Shown: positions 27,367 to 36,932 of the stretch, piece by piece
Layout: each line of letters opens with the position of its first letter
How positions within the stretch are numbered: the first letter of the stretch is position 1
Notes under the pieces: model-generated
The model's input: the letters and a program-made list of their open reading frames with translations, nothing else
The model's database searches: none
What the model was told of the DNA's origin: nothing
Position numbers and translations under genes: made by a program
NCBI RefSeq assembly: GCF_001180265.1
Contig: NZ_CVSW01000032.1
Span: 248,001-312,000, forward strand
Direction of reading: 5' to 3'
Length of the DNA stretch: 64,000 nucleotides
Origin: Prochlorococcus marinus
GTDB taxonomy: Bacteria; Cyanobacteriota; Cyanobacteriia; PCC-6307; Cyanobiaceae

Positions 27367-27986
27367 ATAGACCACCCTCAAATAGAAGGCCCAGGAGAGG
27401 CTCAAATAGAAATTATTATTCTTCAAATCCAAGAGATTTAGAATCTTATGGAGAAAGAAATAATAGATTACCTGCTTCTTCTGAACAAAAGATTAACTTC
27501 AGTACTGGAACCATAGCTGTTCTTGCGGGAGTATTAATTCTAGGAGTTGGAATTGGTAGCGCTATTACTAGTACAACAGATGGCGGACAGGGAAATATAG
27601 CTAGTCAACAACAATTAGACATGGCTGTTCCAGATCCTGAATTTTGCCGACAATGGGGTGCAAGCGCTTTTGTTATTGACGTTGAGATGTATACGACTCT
27701 GAATCCATCCACGAGTTTCGTAACACAGCCAGCCCTCCAGCCAGGATGTGTAATTAGAAGAGAGAATTGGACGGTTTTACAAAAACAAGGAGCGATTAGT
27801 AATGAAGATGTAAGAGAATGTAAGCAAAGAATGAATACTTTTGCTTACATTGGATCTATAAGAGATAAACCAATCGTAAAATGTGTTTATCAAACTGATG
27901 TAAATGAAAATAAATTTATAATAAAGGGAGATGGACAAGCTGAAGATGGAGGAGTGGGAATTAATAAGGAAGCAATTCAGTTCTGA
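27363..27986 (+). CDS. DUF3172 conserved cyanobacterial protein
   Basis: A 207-residue protein of the DUF3172 family, found only in oxygenic phototrophs and of unknown function. It has a basic, Arg/Ser/Asn-rich N-terminus ([16 protein letters not shown]), one membrane helix at about residues 48-70 ([20 protein letters not shown]), then a soluble C-terminal domain with [29 protein letters not shown] and [16 protein letters not shown] holding several cysteines. It starts at GTG 27363 inside the ndhM stop region. Its pairing with ndhM hints at a thylakoid role but proves none. Convergent with rbcR. Confidence 0.85.
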   Translation: MNRPPSNRRPRRGSNRNYYSSNPRDLESYGERNNRLPASSEQKINFSTGTIAVLAGVLILGVGIGSAITSTTDGGQGNIASQQQLDMAVPDPEFCRQWGASAFVIDVEMYTTLNPSTSFVTQPALQPGCVIRRENWTVLQKQGAISNEDVRECKQRMNTFAYIGSIRDKPIVKCVYQTDVNENKFIIKGDGQAEDGGVGINKEAIQF

Positions 27987-28937
27987 TTAAATTGATAATT
28001 CCCTTAATGGACTTTCTAAACTAGCAAACTGAGGCAAAATATTTTTTTTAAATACCTCTGAAGCTCTTGAAGTATATCTTGATGGATTAGTAATTAACTT
28101 TAGCTCTCTTTTAACCTCTAAGTCAGCTATATGTGCTTTGTGAATTGTTCCTGCAGCTAATTCTCTTTCAATTGAAACAACAGGTAAAAATGAAGCCCCT
28201 AGTCCTGATTGGACTGCATTTTTGATCGCTTCAAGAGAATTAAGTTCCATCTCAATTTTTAATCTTTGAATTTCAAGTCCAGAATCTTGAAGGAGTTTGT
28301 CAACAACTTTTCTTGTTGTTGACTGAGAATCTAATGTAACGAAATTTAATTTGTAAAGGTCTTCTTTTAAAAGCTCTTTTTTACTAGAAAGAATGTGTTT
28401 AGATGGTAGGACTAGTGCTAATTCATCTGTCGCGTATGGAATCACATGTAGCAAATTTTCTAAATCACTAGGTAATTGTCCTCCGATAATGGCAAGGTCA
28501 ATTTGTCCATTAGCAACGCTCCAGCCAGTTCTTCTAGTACTATGAACTTGAAGTTGAACAGATACATCAGGATATTTTTGCCTAAATAGTCCTATCATTC
28601 TTGGCATTAAATAGGTTCCCGTTGTTTGACTGGCTCCAATAATAAGAGTTCCACCTCTTAAACTATTTAAATCTTCTATTGCTTTACAAGCTTCATCGCA
28701 TTGATTCAAAATTCGTTCGCAATACTCAAGTAATAGTCTCCCTGCTTCAGTTAATAGAGCTTTTCTACCGCCTCTGTCGAAAATTGTAATTTCAAGTTGT
28801 TTTTCTAGATTTTGAATTTGTAAACTAACTGCAGGTTGGGTTACATATAAGATATCTGCAGCCTTTTTAAAACTTCCTTGGGCTGCTATGGCTTTAAGTA
28901 TTCTTAATTGGTCGAGCGTAAATGGTAACTCTGGCAT
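27987..28937 (-). CDS. rbcR: LysR-type regulator RbcR
   Basis: A 316-residue LysR-family regulator, closest to RbcR (Ycf30), thought to control Rubisco and carbon-concentrating genes in response to metabolites of carbon fixation. The N-terminal winged helix (residues 6-65) reads [22 protein letters not shown] and [16 protein letters not shown]; the effector domain includes [18 protein letters not shown]. Length is normal for the family. It is divergent from the NnrU-like gene (83-base gap); its targets need not be next to it because RbcR genes are often unlinked to rbcL. Identity as RbcR rather than CmpR or NtcB rests on overall resemblance. Confidence 0.85.
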   Translation of the reverse strand: MPELPFTLDQLRILKAIAAQGSFKKAADILYVTQPAVSLQIQNLEKQLEITIFDRGGRKALLTEAGRLLLEYCERILNQCDEACKAIEDLNSLRGGTLIIGASQTTGTYLMPRMIGLFRQKYPDVSVQLQVHSTRRTGWSVANGQIDLAIIGGQLPSDLENLLHVIPYATDELALVLPSKHILSSKKELLKEDLYKLNFVTLDSQSTTRKVVDKLLQDSGLEIQRLKIEMELNSLEAIKNAVQSGLGASFLPVVSIERELAAGTIHKAHIADLEVKRELKLITNPSRYTSRASEVFKKNILPQFASLESPLRELSI

Positions 28938-29020
28938 CTATTATGCCTACAATTTCTTATAATTCTAATGCTTAAAAGCATTCTTGTTAAGAACAAAAAT
29001 TATTTAAATAATTTAAATTC

Positions 29021-29749
29021 ATGGAGACTCATAAAACTTCTTTAGTAATCTTATCCTTGATTTTGATCTTTGCGGTTATTCACAGTGGTGGAGCTGCTTT
29101 AAGAATTAAGGCAGAATCTATCATGGGTCCGAGATTATGGAGATTATGTTTTGTTTTTTTAAGTTTGCCATCCGCAATTATTTTAATAAGTTATTTTTTA
29201 GCTCATAGATATGATGGAATCAGATTATGGAATTTTCAAGGCAATAATTTCGTTTTTATGATGGTTTGGTTTTTAACTGCAATAAGTTTTTTATTTTTAT
29301 ATCCAGCTACTTACAATCTGCTTGAAATTCCGTCGGTTTTAAAACCTAAAGTGCGAATTTATGGAACCGGGATAATGAGAATCACAAGACATCCACAAGC
29401 ATTTGGGCAGATTATTTGGTGTTTTGCTCACACCTTATGGATTGGTACATCATTCACATTAATAACTTCTATTGGTTTAATTTTGCATCATCTTTTTGCA
29501 ATTTGGCACGGCGATAAAAGATTATCAAATAGATTTGGAGAAGAATTTGAAAAGTTTAAAAAAAATACTTCCATTATCCCCTTTTTGGCAATAATTGAAG
29601 GAAGGCAAGAATTAAAAATTAAAGAATTTTTTAGGTTATCACAACTTGGAATATTAATAGCAATAGGTGTAATCTGGTGGTCCCATCAGTATATAAATAT
29701 TGCTGTTAAAACATTTAATTCATCATTTTTGTCGGATTTTTTCAATTGA
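29021..29749 (+). CDS. NnrU-family membrane protein, candidate zeta-carotene isomerase (Z-ISO)
   Basis: A 242-residue integral membrane protein of the NnrU family with about six hydrophobic helices. Key blocks are HSGGAALRIKAESIMGPRLW, GIMRITRHPQAFGQIIW and TSIGLILHHLFAIWHGDKRL; H and R residues here (RITRHPQ, LHHLFAIWHGDKR) are those expected to hold haem in plant Z-ISO, which evolved from NnrU. Z-ISO converts 9,15,9'-tri-cis- to 9,9'-di-cis-zeta-carotene between CrtP and CrtQ. With crtB, crtP and crtQ all in the window this is a reasonable assignment, but NnrU proteins also have denitrification-linked relatives. It is 33 bases ahead of ndhF. Confidence 0.7.
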   Translation: METHKTSLVILSLILIFAVIHSGGAALRIKAESIMGPRLWRLCFVFLSLPSAIILISYFLAHRYDGIRLWNFQGNNFVFMMVWFLTAISFLFLYPATYNLLEIPSVLKPKVRIYGTGIMRITRHPQAFGQIIWCFAHTLWIGTSFTLITSIGLILHHLFAIWHGDKRLSNRFGEEFEKFKKNTSIIPFLAIIEGRQELKIKEFFRLSQLGILIAIGVIWWSHQYINIAVKTFNSSFLSDFFN

Positions 29750-29782
29750 CAGTTTAAAATCAGATTATAAATTCTTTAAAAA

Positions 29783-31804
29783 ATGCCTCAAGCGTCAGAA
29801 ATTGCCTGGTTAATTCCAGTTTTCCCACTTATTGGAGCAGTGCTTTCTGGTTTAGGACTAATAAGTATTAACAAACAAATTAATAATTCTAGAGACATTG
29901 TTTCTGTAGGTTTGATTTCCTTCGTTGGCATTTCTGCGGTAATAAGTTACAAAGCACTTTTTGAACAAGTTAATGGTTATCAATCAGTAGAAAAATTATT
30001 TGTATGGGCTAATGCGGGTGATTTCACTATTCCAATGGGCTTTGTCCTTGATCCCTTAGGAAGTGTAATGCTTGCTTTAGTAACTACAATAACCCTGTTG
30101 GTAATGATTTACTCTCATGGTTATATGGCTCATGATAAGGGCTATGTCAGATTTTTTACATATTTAGCTTTATTTAGTAGTTCAATGATGGGATTAATAG
30201 TTAGTCCAAATTTATTAGAAATTTATGTGTTTTGGGAACTGGTTGGAATGTGTTCTTATTTATTGGTTGGTTTTTGGTACGATAGAGATGGTGCTGCCCA
30301 CGCAGCGCAAAAAGCATTTGTGGTTAATAGAGTAGGAGATTTTGGACTTTTATTAGGAATTCTTGGTTTATTTTGGGCAACAAATAGTTTTGATTTTAAT
30401 GAAATAGCTTCTGGAATTTCACAATCAATATCAGATCATTCAATACCTATTTGGGCTGCCTTACTCCTTTGTTTTTTAGTTTTTTTAGGACCAATGGCAA
30501 AATCTGCACAGTTTCCTCTTCATGTGTGGTTACCGGATGCGATGGAGGGTCCGACGCCGATTTCTGCACTTATCCATGCAGCTACAATGGTTGCAGCAGG
30601 AATATTTCTAGTAGCCAGGTTACAACCTTTGTATTCAATATTCCCTTCCATTCAGTTCATTATTGCTTTAGTTGGAACTATTACTTGTTTTTTAGGAGCT
30701 TCAATAGCTTTGACCCAAATGGATTTAAAAAAGGGTCTTGCATACAGTACTGTTTCCCAGCTTGGTTATATGATGCTTGCGATGGGATGTGGGGCTCCAA
30801 TAGCTGGGATTTTTCATTTGATTACTCATGCTTGCTTTAAAGCAATGTTATTTTTGGGATCTGGTTCTGTAATACATGCAATGGAAGAAGTAGTAGGGCA
30901 TCAACCTGTACTGGCTCAAGATATGAGATTGATGGGTGGTTTAAGAAAAAAAATGCCATATACATCTTCTACTTTCCTAGTAGGTTGTGTAGCAATTAGT
31001 GGTATTCCACCATTAGCAGGTTTTTGGAGTAAAGACGAGATACTCGGAAACGCATTTATATCTTTTCCGGCCTTTTGGTTCATAGGACTTTTAACTGCAG
31101 GTATGACTGCTTTTTATATGTTTAGGCTTTATTTCTTAACGTTTGAAGGTGATTTTAGAGGAGAGAATAAAGAATTACAAAAAGAGCTTTTAATCGCTTC
31201 TAAAGTAAATCTAGATGAAGAAAATGAAGAAGAGCATGAAGAACATGGATCTATTCATGAGTCTCCGTGGTCAATGACATTTCCCTTAGTGTTTTTAGCT
31301 GTGCCCTCTATAGTTATTGGTTTTATGGGACTTCCATGGGATAGTAAAATTGCTAATTTACTTGATCCTGAAGAGGCCGAGAATGCTGCAAAAGCATTCG
31401 AATTAAAAGAATTCTTACCTTTAGCAATAGCATCAGTTCTTATTGCATCGGCTGGAATTATTATTGCTTATCAGGCATATTTTGTGAAAAAAATTAATTT
31501 GTCTGCTTTATTTGCTGAAAAGTTTCCTACTATCAATAAATTTTTATCAAATAAATGGTATCTAGACGATATTAATGAAAAACTTTTTGTTAAGGGTAGT
31601 AGAAAGCTTGCCAAAGAAGTTTTAGAAGTTGATTCTAAAGTTGTTGATGGAGTCGTAAATCTTACTGGACTTGTAACTTTAGGTAGTGGAGAAGGTTTAA
31701 AATATTTTGAGACTGGGAGAGCTCAATTTTATGCTCTTATTGTTTTTGGAGGGGTGATTCTATTAGTTGCTGTATTTGGTTTTCAATCTCCTCAAGTATC
31801 TTAA
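29783..31804 (+). CDS. ndhF: NAD(P)H-quinone oxidoreductase subunit 5
   Basis: NdhF is the largest antiporter-like membrane subunit of NDH-1, with a long lateral helix along the membrane arm and a role in proton pumping. The 673-residue protein has the NuoL pattern: SAQFPLHVWLPDAMEGPTPI, LIHAATMVAAGIFLVAR, and SQLGYMMLAMGCG. Around 15-16 helices are visible; residues about 475-490 carry a Glu/His-rich soluble loop (NEEEHEEHGSIHE) between helices. As the first ndhF copy next to ndhD it looks like NdhF1, the respiratory/cyclic form, rather than the CO2-uptake form. Followed by ndhD after 85 bases. Confidence 0.96.
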   Translation: MPQASEIAWLIPVFPLIGAVLSGLGLISINKQINNSRDIVSVGLISFVGISAVISYKALFEQVNGYQSVEKLFVWANAGDFTIPMGFVLDPLGSVMLALVTTITLLVMIYSHGYMAHDKGYVRFFTYLALFSSSMMGLIVSPNLLEIYVFWELVGMCSYLLVGFWYDRDGAAHAAQKAFVVNRVGDFGLLLGILGLFWATNSFDFNEIASGISQSISDHSIPIWAALLLCFLVFLGPMAKSAQFPLHVWLPDAMEGPTPISALIHAATMVAAGIFLVARLQPLYSIFPSIQFIIALVGTITCFLGASIALTQMDLKKGLAYSTVSQLGYMMLAMGCGAPIAGIFHLITHACFKAMLFLGSGSVIHAMEEVVGHQPVLAQDMRLMGGLRKKMPYTSSTFLVGCVAISGIPPLAGFWSKDEILGNAFISFPAFWFIGLLTAGMTAFYMFRLYFLTFEGDFRGENKELQKELLIASKVNLDEENEEEHEEHGSIHESPWSMTFPLVFLAVPSIVIGFMGLPWDSKIANLLDPEEAENAAKAFELKEFLPLAIASVLIASAGIIIAYQAYFVKKINLSALFAEKFPTINKFLSNKWYLDDINEKLFVKGSRKLAKEVLEVDSKVVDGVVNLTGLVTLGSGEGLKYFETGRAQFYALIVFGGVILLVAVFGFQSPQVS

Positions 31805-31889
31805 TTTCAATTGTGTGTCTTCACTGTCCAATAGGGTGAAAAAATACAGAAAATTTCTAGACTTTGTTTAAGAAAACTTCTAAATTAAA

Positions 31890-33530
31890 TTGAGTAATTA
31901 TTATTTTACATATTTTGCCACACAATTCTTGGGAACTTTAGGAGTTGGGTTGTCAAATTTTCCTTGGCTATCTGCTTCTATTTTGTTCCCAATTGGTAGT
32001 GCTCTTGTGATACCTTTTTTCCCAGATAAAGGAGATGGGAAAGAGGTTAGATGGTTTGCTCTGTCTATTGCTTTGATAACTTTCTTAATTACTGTTGGTT
32101 CATATATAAATGGCTTCGATATCAATAATGAAAATGTTCAACTAAAAGAAAATGTTAGTTGGCTCCCTGATTTAGGCCTTACTTGGTCTGTTGGTGCTGA
32201 TGGTATTTCGATGCCGTTAATATTATTAACTAGTTTTATAACTGCATTAGCAGTTCTTGCTGCATGGCCTGTCAAGTTTAAACCAAAATTATTTTTCTTT
32301 TTGATATTGGTCATGGATGGTGGGCAAATAGCTGTATTTGCAGTACAAGATATGCTTTTATTTTTTCTAACTTGGGAACTTGAGTTAATTCCCGTATATT
32401 TACTATTAGCTATATGGGGCGGCAAAAATAGGCAATATGCAGCAACAAAATTCATTATTTATACAGCTGGCAGTTCTATATTTATCCTCTTAGCAGCATT
32501 AGCAATGGGTTTCTACGGTGCGGAAATTCCTAACTTCGAATTTTCTCATTTGGCAGCTCAAGATTTTAGCCAAAAATTCCAAATACTTTGTTATATTGGA
32601 CTGCTAATTGCATTTGGAGTAAAACTTCCAATAGTACCACTTCATACTTGGTTGCCAGACGCTCATGGTGAGGCTACAGCTCCAGTTCATATGCTTCTAG
32701 CTGGCATTTTATTGAAAATGGGAGGATATGCCCTTTTAAGATTCAATGCTCAATTATTACCTGTTGCTCATGCGCAATTTGCCCCATTATTAATAGTTTT
32801 GGGAGTAGTAAATATAATTTATGCTGCATTAACTTCCTTTGCGCAAAGAAACCTAAAAAGAAAAATTGCATACAGTTCTATTAGCCATATGGGTTTTGTT
32901 CTTATTGGAATAGGTAGTTTTAGTAGCCTTGGAACAAGCGGAGCAATGCTACAAATGGTTAGTCATGGATTAATTGGAGCAAGCTTATTTTTTCTTGTTG
33001 GAGCAACCTATGACAGAACAAAGACCCTTAAACTTGATGAAATGAGTGGTGTAGGACAGAAAATGAGAATTATGTTTGCCTTATGGACTGCTTGTTCGCT
33101 TGCTTCTCTTGCGTTACCAGGTATGAGTGGATTTGTGTCAGAATTAATGGTATTCACAGGATTTGTTACTGATGAAGTTTATACACTCCCGTTTAGAGTA
33201 GTTATGGCCTCTTTAGCTGCTATAGGTGTAATACTTACTCCTATTTATCTGCTATCAATGTTGCGAGAAATTTTCTTTGGTAAAGAAAATCCTAAATTAA
33301 CCGAAGAAAGAAAACTTATCGATGCAGAGCCCAGAGAAGTTTATATTATTGCTTGCTTACTTTTACCGATAATAGGAATAGGTTTATATCCAAGATTAGT
33401 TACTGAAAGTTATCTAGCATCTATAAATAATTTAGTTGATAGAGATTTAAATGCTGTCAAAAGTACTGTTAAAACAAATATTTTTTCAGGCACTAAAAAA
33501 AATAATATCCTAAAAGCGCCAACAATATAA
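31890..33530 (+). CDS. ndhD: NAD(P)H-quinone oxidoreductase subunit 4
   Basis: NdhD is the NuoM-type antiporter-like subunit of the NDH-1 membrane arm. The 546-residue product contains [20 protein letters not shown], the lysine-bearing [19 protein letters not shown] and [16 protein letters not shown]. About 14 helices. The start is uncertain: TTG 31890 is the farthest upstream in-frame codon giving a plausible N-terminus, and TTG about 12 codons downstream, just before G-T-L-G-V-G-L-S-N, would fit the family equally well; neither has a strong ribosome site. It pairs with ndhF, matching the NdhF1/NdhD1 set. Confidence 0.93.
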   Translation: MSNYYFTYFATQFLGTLGVGLSNFPWLSASILFPIGSALVIPFFPDKGDGKEVRWFALSIALITFLITVGSYINGFDINNENVQLKENVSWLPDLGLTWSVGADGISMPLILLTSFITALAVLAAWPVKFKPKLFFFLILVMDGGQIAVFAVQDMLLFFLTWELELIPVYLLLAIWGGKNRQYAATKFIIYTAGSSIFILLAALAMGFYGAEIPNFEFSHLAAQDFSQKFQILCYIGLLIAFGVKLPIVPLHTWLPDAHGEATAPVHMLLAGILLKMGGYALLRFNAQLLPVAHAQFAPLLIVLGVVNIIYAALTSFAQRNLKRKIAYSSISHMGFVLIGIGSFSSLGTSGAMLQMVSHGLIGASLFFLVGATYDRTKTLKLDEMSGVGQKMRIMFALWTACSLASLALPGMSGFVSELMVFTGFVTDEVYTLPFRVVMASLAAIGVILTPIYLLSMLREIFFGKENPKLTEERKLIDAEPREVYIIACLLLPIIGIGLYPRLVTESYLASINNLVDRDLNAVKSTVKTNIFSGTKKNNILKAPTI

Positions 33531-33558
33531 TTTTTAAATTAATGCAATATTGTTTGGC
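33518..33558 (+). terminator. Stem-loop at the 3' end of ndhD
   Basis: GCCAACAATAT (33518-33528) pairs with ATATTGTTTGGC (33547-33558) over eleven pairs with one bulged T, around an 18-base AT loop, spanning the stop codon. A T run does not follow, so it may protect the message end or slow transcription rather than terminate it outright. Confidence 0.4.
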
Positions 33559-33640
33559 ATTAAATAATTAAGAGGATATCTTATGTTTAGATATTTCCAA
33601 TTTTAAGATACCCTATTTAAATTCCATTGATAGGCAACAA

Positions 33641-34474
33641 TTGGGGCCTAGATTGTTGATTAAGTTTCTTCAAGATGCCGCTGGCAAAGGTGATCTTGAT
33701 CCATGGGATATTGATGTAATAAGCGTAATAGATAGTTTTTTAGAGCAATATTCACAAAGTTTAGGGGGAAAATCAAATAGTCAAATTTCATATCATAAGG
33801 ACTTATCTGAGACGAGCGAGGCTTTCTTTGCTGCTTCTGTACTAGTCAATTTAAAGGCTCAAGTTTTGGAATCTGATGTTTTCAAAGAGAATTCTTCTGA
33901 TTTTGAAGATGATTTTGATGTGGATGATCAAGATTGGATTGATCAAGAATTTGATATTCCAAAATATCCTGAAAAATATTTGAGGAGAAGATCCATAGCA
34001 CAACCTATTCTGAAACGTACAACAACTCTGGGAGAACTGGTCAGTCAGTTAGAGTCCATTGCTGAAGTTATAGAAGCACAAGATCTTCTGCTAATGAAGA
34101 GAAAAAGAAATAAAAAATATTCTGATAAGGCTTTAATTTCTCAAGTGAAATCATTAGCGCATCGTGAGAAACTACCAGAAACTACTAAGGCATTAGGTGA
34201 ATTTATTGATGGATGGGAAAAAGCATTACAGTGGACAGATTTTGAACATTTAGTTCAGAAATGGCAAGCAGTAGTAAAAAATGATTTAGATAAAGATCGT
34301 CTTGGGGTCTTTTGGGCTTTGTTATTTTTATCATCTGAAAACAAAATTGAAATTAAACAAATTAATTCTTTATATGGCCCAATACAAATTAAAAGGATTA
34401 TTCCTGATGGAGGTTTAGCTCAATTGCCAATAGAAAATCTTGAGGTAAACAATACTTATCCCTCTGCTGTTTAG
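33641..34474 (+). CDS. scpA: Segregation and condensation protein A
   Basis: ScpA is the kleisin that closes the SMC condensin ring for chromosome organisation. The 277-residue protein has the N-terminal LLIKFLQDAAGKGDLDPWDIDVI and FFAASVLVNLKAQVLES blocks of the family, then an acidic linker (DFEDDFDVDDQDWIDQEFD) and a C-terminal winged-helix part. TTG 33641 is the usable start closest to the conserved helix; no ATG or GTG precedes it in frame within the gap, so initiation could even be at the ATT 15 bases upstream. ScpB and SMC are not in the window. Confidence 0.85.
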   Translation: MGPRLLIKFLQDAAGKGDLDPWDIDVISVIDSFLEQYSQSLGGKSNSQISYHKDLSETSEAFFAASVLVNLKAQVLESDVFKENSSDFEDDFDVDDQDWIDQEFDIPKYPEKYLRRRSIAQPILKRTTTLGELVSQLESIAEVIEAQDLLLMKRKRNKKYSDKALISQVKSLAHREKLPETTKALGEFIDGWEKALQWTDFEHLVQKWQAVVKNDLDKDRLGVFWALLFLSSENKIEIKQINSLYGPIQIKRIIPDGGLAQLPIENLEVNNTYPSAV

Positions 34475-34493
34475 AACCTTAATATTAATAGCG

Positions 34494-34499
34494 TATAAT
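34494..34499 (+). promoter_or_regulatory. Candidate -10 box for nucleotidyltransferase gene
   Basis: A perfect TATAAT in the short scpA-downstream gap, 25 bases ahead of the ATG. TTAGAA lies 17 bases further upstream as a weak -35. It suggests the next gene has its own transcript. Confidence 0.4.
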
Positions 34500-34523
34500 C
34501 TTTAAAAAAGAGGTTTTGAATTC

Positions 34524-35702
34524 ATGAAGGCAATGATACTTGCGGCGGGTAAAGGTACACGTGTTCAGCCAATAACTCATATTATTCCAAAACCTATGAT
34601 ACCAATTTTACAAAAACCTGTAATGGAGTTTCTTTTGGAACTCTTAAAAGAGCATGGCTTTAAAGAAATAATGGTAAATGTTTCTCACCTTGCTGAAGAA
34701 ATTGAAAATTACTTTAGAGATGGTCAAAGATTTGGTGTGCAGATAGCATATAGTTTTGAAGGCAGAATTGAAGATGGCGAATTAATAGGAGATGCTTTAG
34801 GATCAGCAGGAGGATTAAAAAAAATTCAGGATTTTCAAAAATTCTTTGATGAAACTTTTGTTGTACTTTGTGGTGATGCTTTAGTTGACTTAGATTTGAC
34901 TGAAGCAGTAAAAAAACATAAGGAGAAAGGAGCCATTGCAAGTTTAATAACTAAAAAAGTAACAAGAGATCAAGTATCAAGTTATGGTGTAGTGGTTTCA
35001 GATGATAATGGCCGAATAAAGGCTTTTCAAGAAAAGCCATCTTTAGATCAAGCATTAGGTGACTCTATTAATACAGGTATTTATCTGTTTGAACCTGAAA
35101 TTTTTAATTACATACCATCAGGTGAAAAATTTGATATTGGTGCTGATCTCTTCCCTAAACTTGTTGAAATGAATTTACCTTTTTTTGCACTACCAATGGA
35201 TTTTGAGTGGGTAGATATTGGTAAAGTCCCTGATTATTGGAGTGCTATTCGTAATGTCTTACAGGGTAAGGTGAGACAAGTCGAGATACCTGGGAAGGAA
35301 ATTAAACCTGGAGTTTTCACTGGATTAAATGTTGCTGCTAATTGGGATTCAGTTGATATTTCTGGCCCAGTATACATTGGTGGTATGACTAGAATAGAAG
35401 ATGGTGCAACAATTATTGGTCCTACAATGATCGGACCAAGTTGTTGTATTTGTGAAGGTGCAACTATTGATAATTCAATTATTTTTGATTATTCCAAAAT
35501 CGGTAAAGGTGTTCGTCTAGTCGATAAATTAGTATTTGGTCGTTACTGTGTGGGCAAAAATGGAGATCACTTTGATTTGCAAGATGCATCTTTGGATTGG
35601 TTGATAACAGATTCGAGGAGATCTGATATGACTGAGCCATCTCCACAGCAAAAGGCAATGGCAGAATTGTTGGGTACCGATTTGATTAATATTCCAGATT
35701 AA
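34524..35702 (+). CDS. NDP-sugar pyrophosphorylase (mannose-1-phosphate guanylyltransferase-like)
   Basis: A 392-residue two-domain nucleotidyltransferase making an NDP-sugar (GDP-mannose or similar) for cell-surface polysaccharide. The N-terminal domain has MKAMILAAGKGTRVQPIT with the activating G-x-G-T-R, KPMIPILQKPVMEFLLE, VVLCGDALVDLD and FQEKPSLDQAL. From about residue 255 the C-terminal part has left-handed beta-helix repeats of the I-G-x-x-x-x-I type (GGMTRIEDGATIIGPTMIGP). The exact sugar and nucleotide cannot be read from the motifs. It converges on metF, overlapping it by 17 bases. Confidence 0.88.
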   Translation: MKAMILAAGKGTRVQPITHIIPKPMIPILQKPVMEFLLELLKEHGFKEIMVNVSHLAEEIENYFRDGQRFGVQIAYSFEGRIEDGELIGDALGSAGGLKKIQDFQKFFDETFVVLCGDALVDLDLTEAVKKHKEKGAIASLITKKVTRDQVSSYGVVVSDDNGRIKAFQEKPSLDQALGDSINTGIYLFEPEIFNYIPSGEKFDIGADLFPKLVEMNLPFFALPMDFEWVDIGKVPDYWSAIRNVLQGKVRQVEIPGKEIKPGVFTGLNVAANWDSVDISGPVYIGGMTRIEDGATIIGPTMIGPSCCICEGATIDNSIIFDYSKIGKGVRLVDKLVFGRYCVGKNGDHFDLQDASLDWLITDSRRSDMTEPSPQQKAMAELLGTDLINIPD

Positions 35703-36576
35703 TATCAGCTTTTTCGAGAATCTCAGGAATTAAATGTTCTGTTCTTACTGCCATTAGATGAACACCATTTGCGATATTGATAAAATCATGGGCTTGTTCA
35801 GCTGCAATTCGAATACCTTCTTGTAACGGTTCTTTAGCATCTTTTAGACGACTTAGGATTTTGTCAGGGATGTTTGCTCCAGGGACATATTTGTTTATGA
35901 AGAGAGCATTTTTGTAAGATTTCAATAGAAATACACCTGCAATTACAGGAATTTCTAGAGGGTTGCTAATTTTTTCACAAAATTCTATCAAACATTCTTT
36001 TTCCATAATCATCTGGGTTTGTATGAATTGTGCTCCAGCTTCTTTTTTCTTTCGAATTCTACTTTCTAAACTTCTTTGATTTTTGCAACTAGGATCAGCT
36101 GCAGCACCAGCGAATATAAATGTTTTTTTATCAGCAAGTTCTCCAAGGGTAGGGTCAATCCCTTTATTGAAGGCCTGAATTTGTCGAAGCAATCTAACTG
36201 ACTCAAACTCATGAACTGGTTTAGCATCAAGTTGATCCCCGGCTTTTACTGAATCACCGGTAATGCATAGAATGTTTTTTATTCCTAAAGCATTTGCTCC
36301 AAGAATGTCTGATTGTAAAGCAATTTTATTACGATCTCTGCAAGATATTTGCATTACTGGTTCTATTCCATTCTCCAGTAATAGTTTGGACATAGCCAAG
36401 CTACACATTCTCATTACAGCCCTACTTCCGTCCGTAATGTTAACAGCATGTACCTTGCCTTTCAAAAGTTGTGCTATCTTAATAGATCTTATGGGGCTTC
36501 CACCTCTTGGCGGCATTAATTCTGCCGTTATTACCTTAGATTTTTTTTCTAAAGTCTGCTGAAGTTTTGATTTCAA
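35686..36576 (-). CDS. metF: Methylenetetrahydrofolate reductase
   Basis: A 296-residue member of the MetF family, which reduces 5,10-methylene- to 5-methyl-tetrahydrofolate for methionine synthesis using FAD. ITAELMPPRGGSPIRSI, AVNITDGSRAVMRMCS, MQISCRDRNKIALQSD and LCITGDSVKAGDQ fit the cyanobacterial form, which differs noticeably from E. coli MetF. The 3' end overlaps the convergent sugar-nucleotide gene by 17 bases. It is divergent from pedR with a 77-base gap, so a common regulatory region is possible. The MTHFR identity is good, though some family members act on related folates. Confidence 0.87.
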   Translation of the reverse strand: MKSKLQQTLEKKSKVITAELMPPRGGSPIRSIKIAQLLKGKVHAVNITDGSRAVMRMCSLAMSKLLLENGIEPVMQISCRDRNKIALQSDILGANALGIKNILCITGDSVKAGDQLDAKPVHEFESVRLLRQIQAFNKGIDPTLGELADKKTFIFAGAAADPSCKNQRSLESRIRKKKEAGAQFIQTQMIMEKECLIEFCEKISNPLEIPVIAGVFLLKSYKNALFINKYVPGANIPDKILSRLKDAKEPLQEGIRIAAEQAHDFINIANGVHLMAVRTEHLIPEILEKADINLEY

Positions 36577-36653
36577 TTGCGTTTGTTTCCTACTTGGTTA
36601 ACAAGTGTACTGAGATTGCTAAACTTAATTAATATAAAAAAGGAACTGTTTAA

Positions 36654-36932
36654 ATGCAAATGGTTGAAGAAGAAGTAAACAACATTGATATGATGGGTCT
36701 CTCAACACGAGAGATGGAAATCATTGATCTTGTAGCTGATGGGCTAACTAATCAAGAAATAGCAGTAAAACTAACTATTAGTAAAAGAACTGTTGATAAT
36801 CATGTTAGTAATATGTTTACAAAAACAGGTTCTAAAAATAGAGTAGCCCTTTTAAACTGGGCAATGGATAATGGAAAGATTTGTAGAGATGGATTTAATT
36901 GTTGCTCACTCCCAGACTCTGATCAAGAGTAG
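36654..36932 (+). CDS. pedR: LuxR-type redox regulator PedR
   Basis: A 92-residue stand-alone LuxR-type DNA-binding protein matching PedR, a photosynthetic-electron-transport-responsive regulator whose activity in Synechocystis depends on thioredoxin-reduced cysteines. The helix-turn-helix is LSTREMEIIDLVADGLTNQE followed by IAVKLTISKRTVDNHVSNMF. Three cysteines, C77, C83 and C84 (ICRDGFNCCSLP), lie in the C-terminal tail; a nearby cysteine is the redox switch in the model protein. No receiver domain. ATG 36654 used; ATG 36660 is also possible. Its 3' end overlaps the small minus-strand gene by 38 bases. Confidence 0.9.
   Translation: MQMVEEEVNNIDMMGLSTREMEIIDLVADGLTNQEIAVKLTISKRTVDNHVSNMFTKTGSKNRVALLNWAMDNGKICRDGFNCCSLPDSDQE

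Noticed and set aside
30451..30840. Open frame of about 129 codons inside ndhF
   Set aside because: It lies in another frame of a strongly conserved gene, is rich in Cys/Ser/Phe and has no known domain: a shadow of ndhF codon bias.
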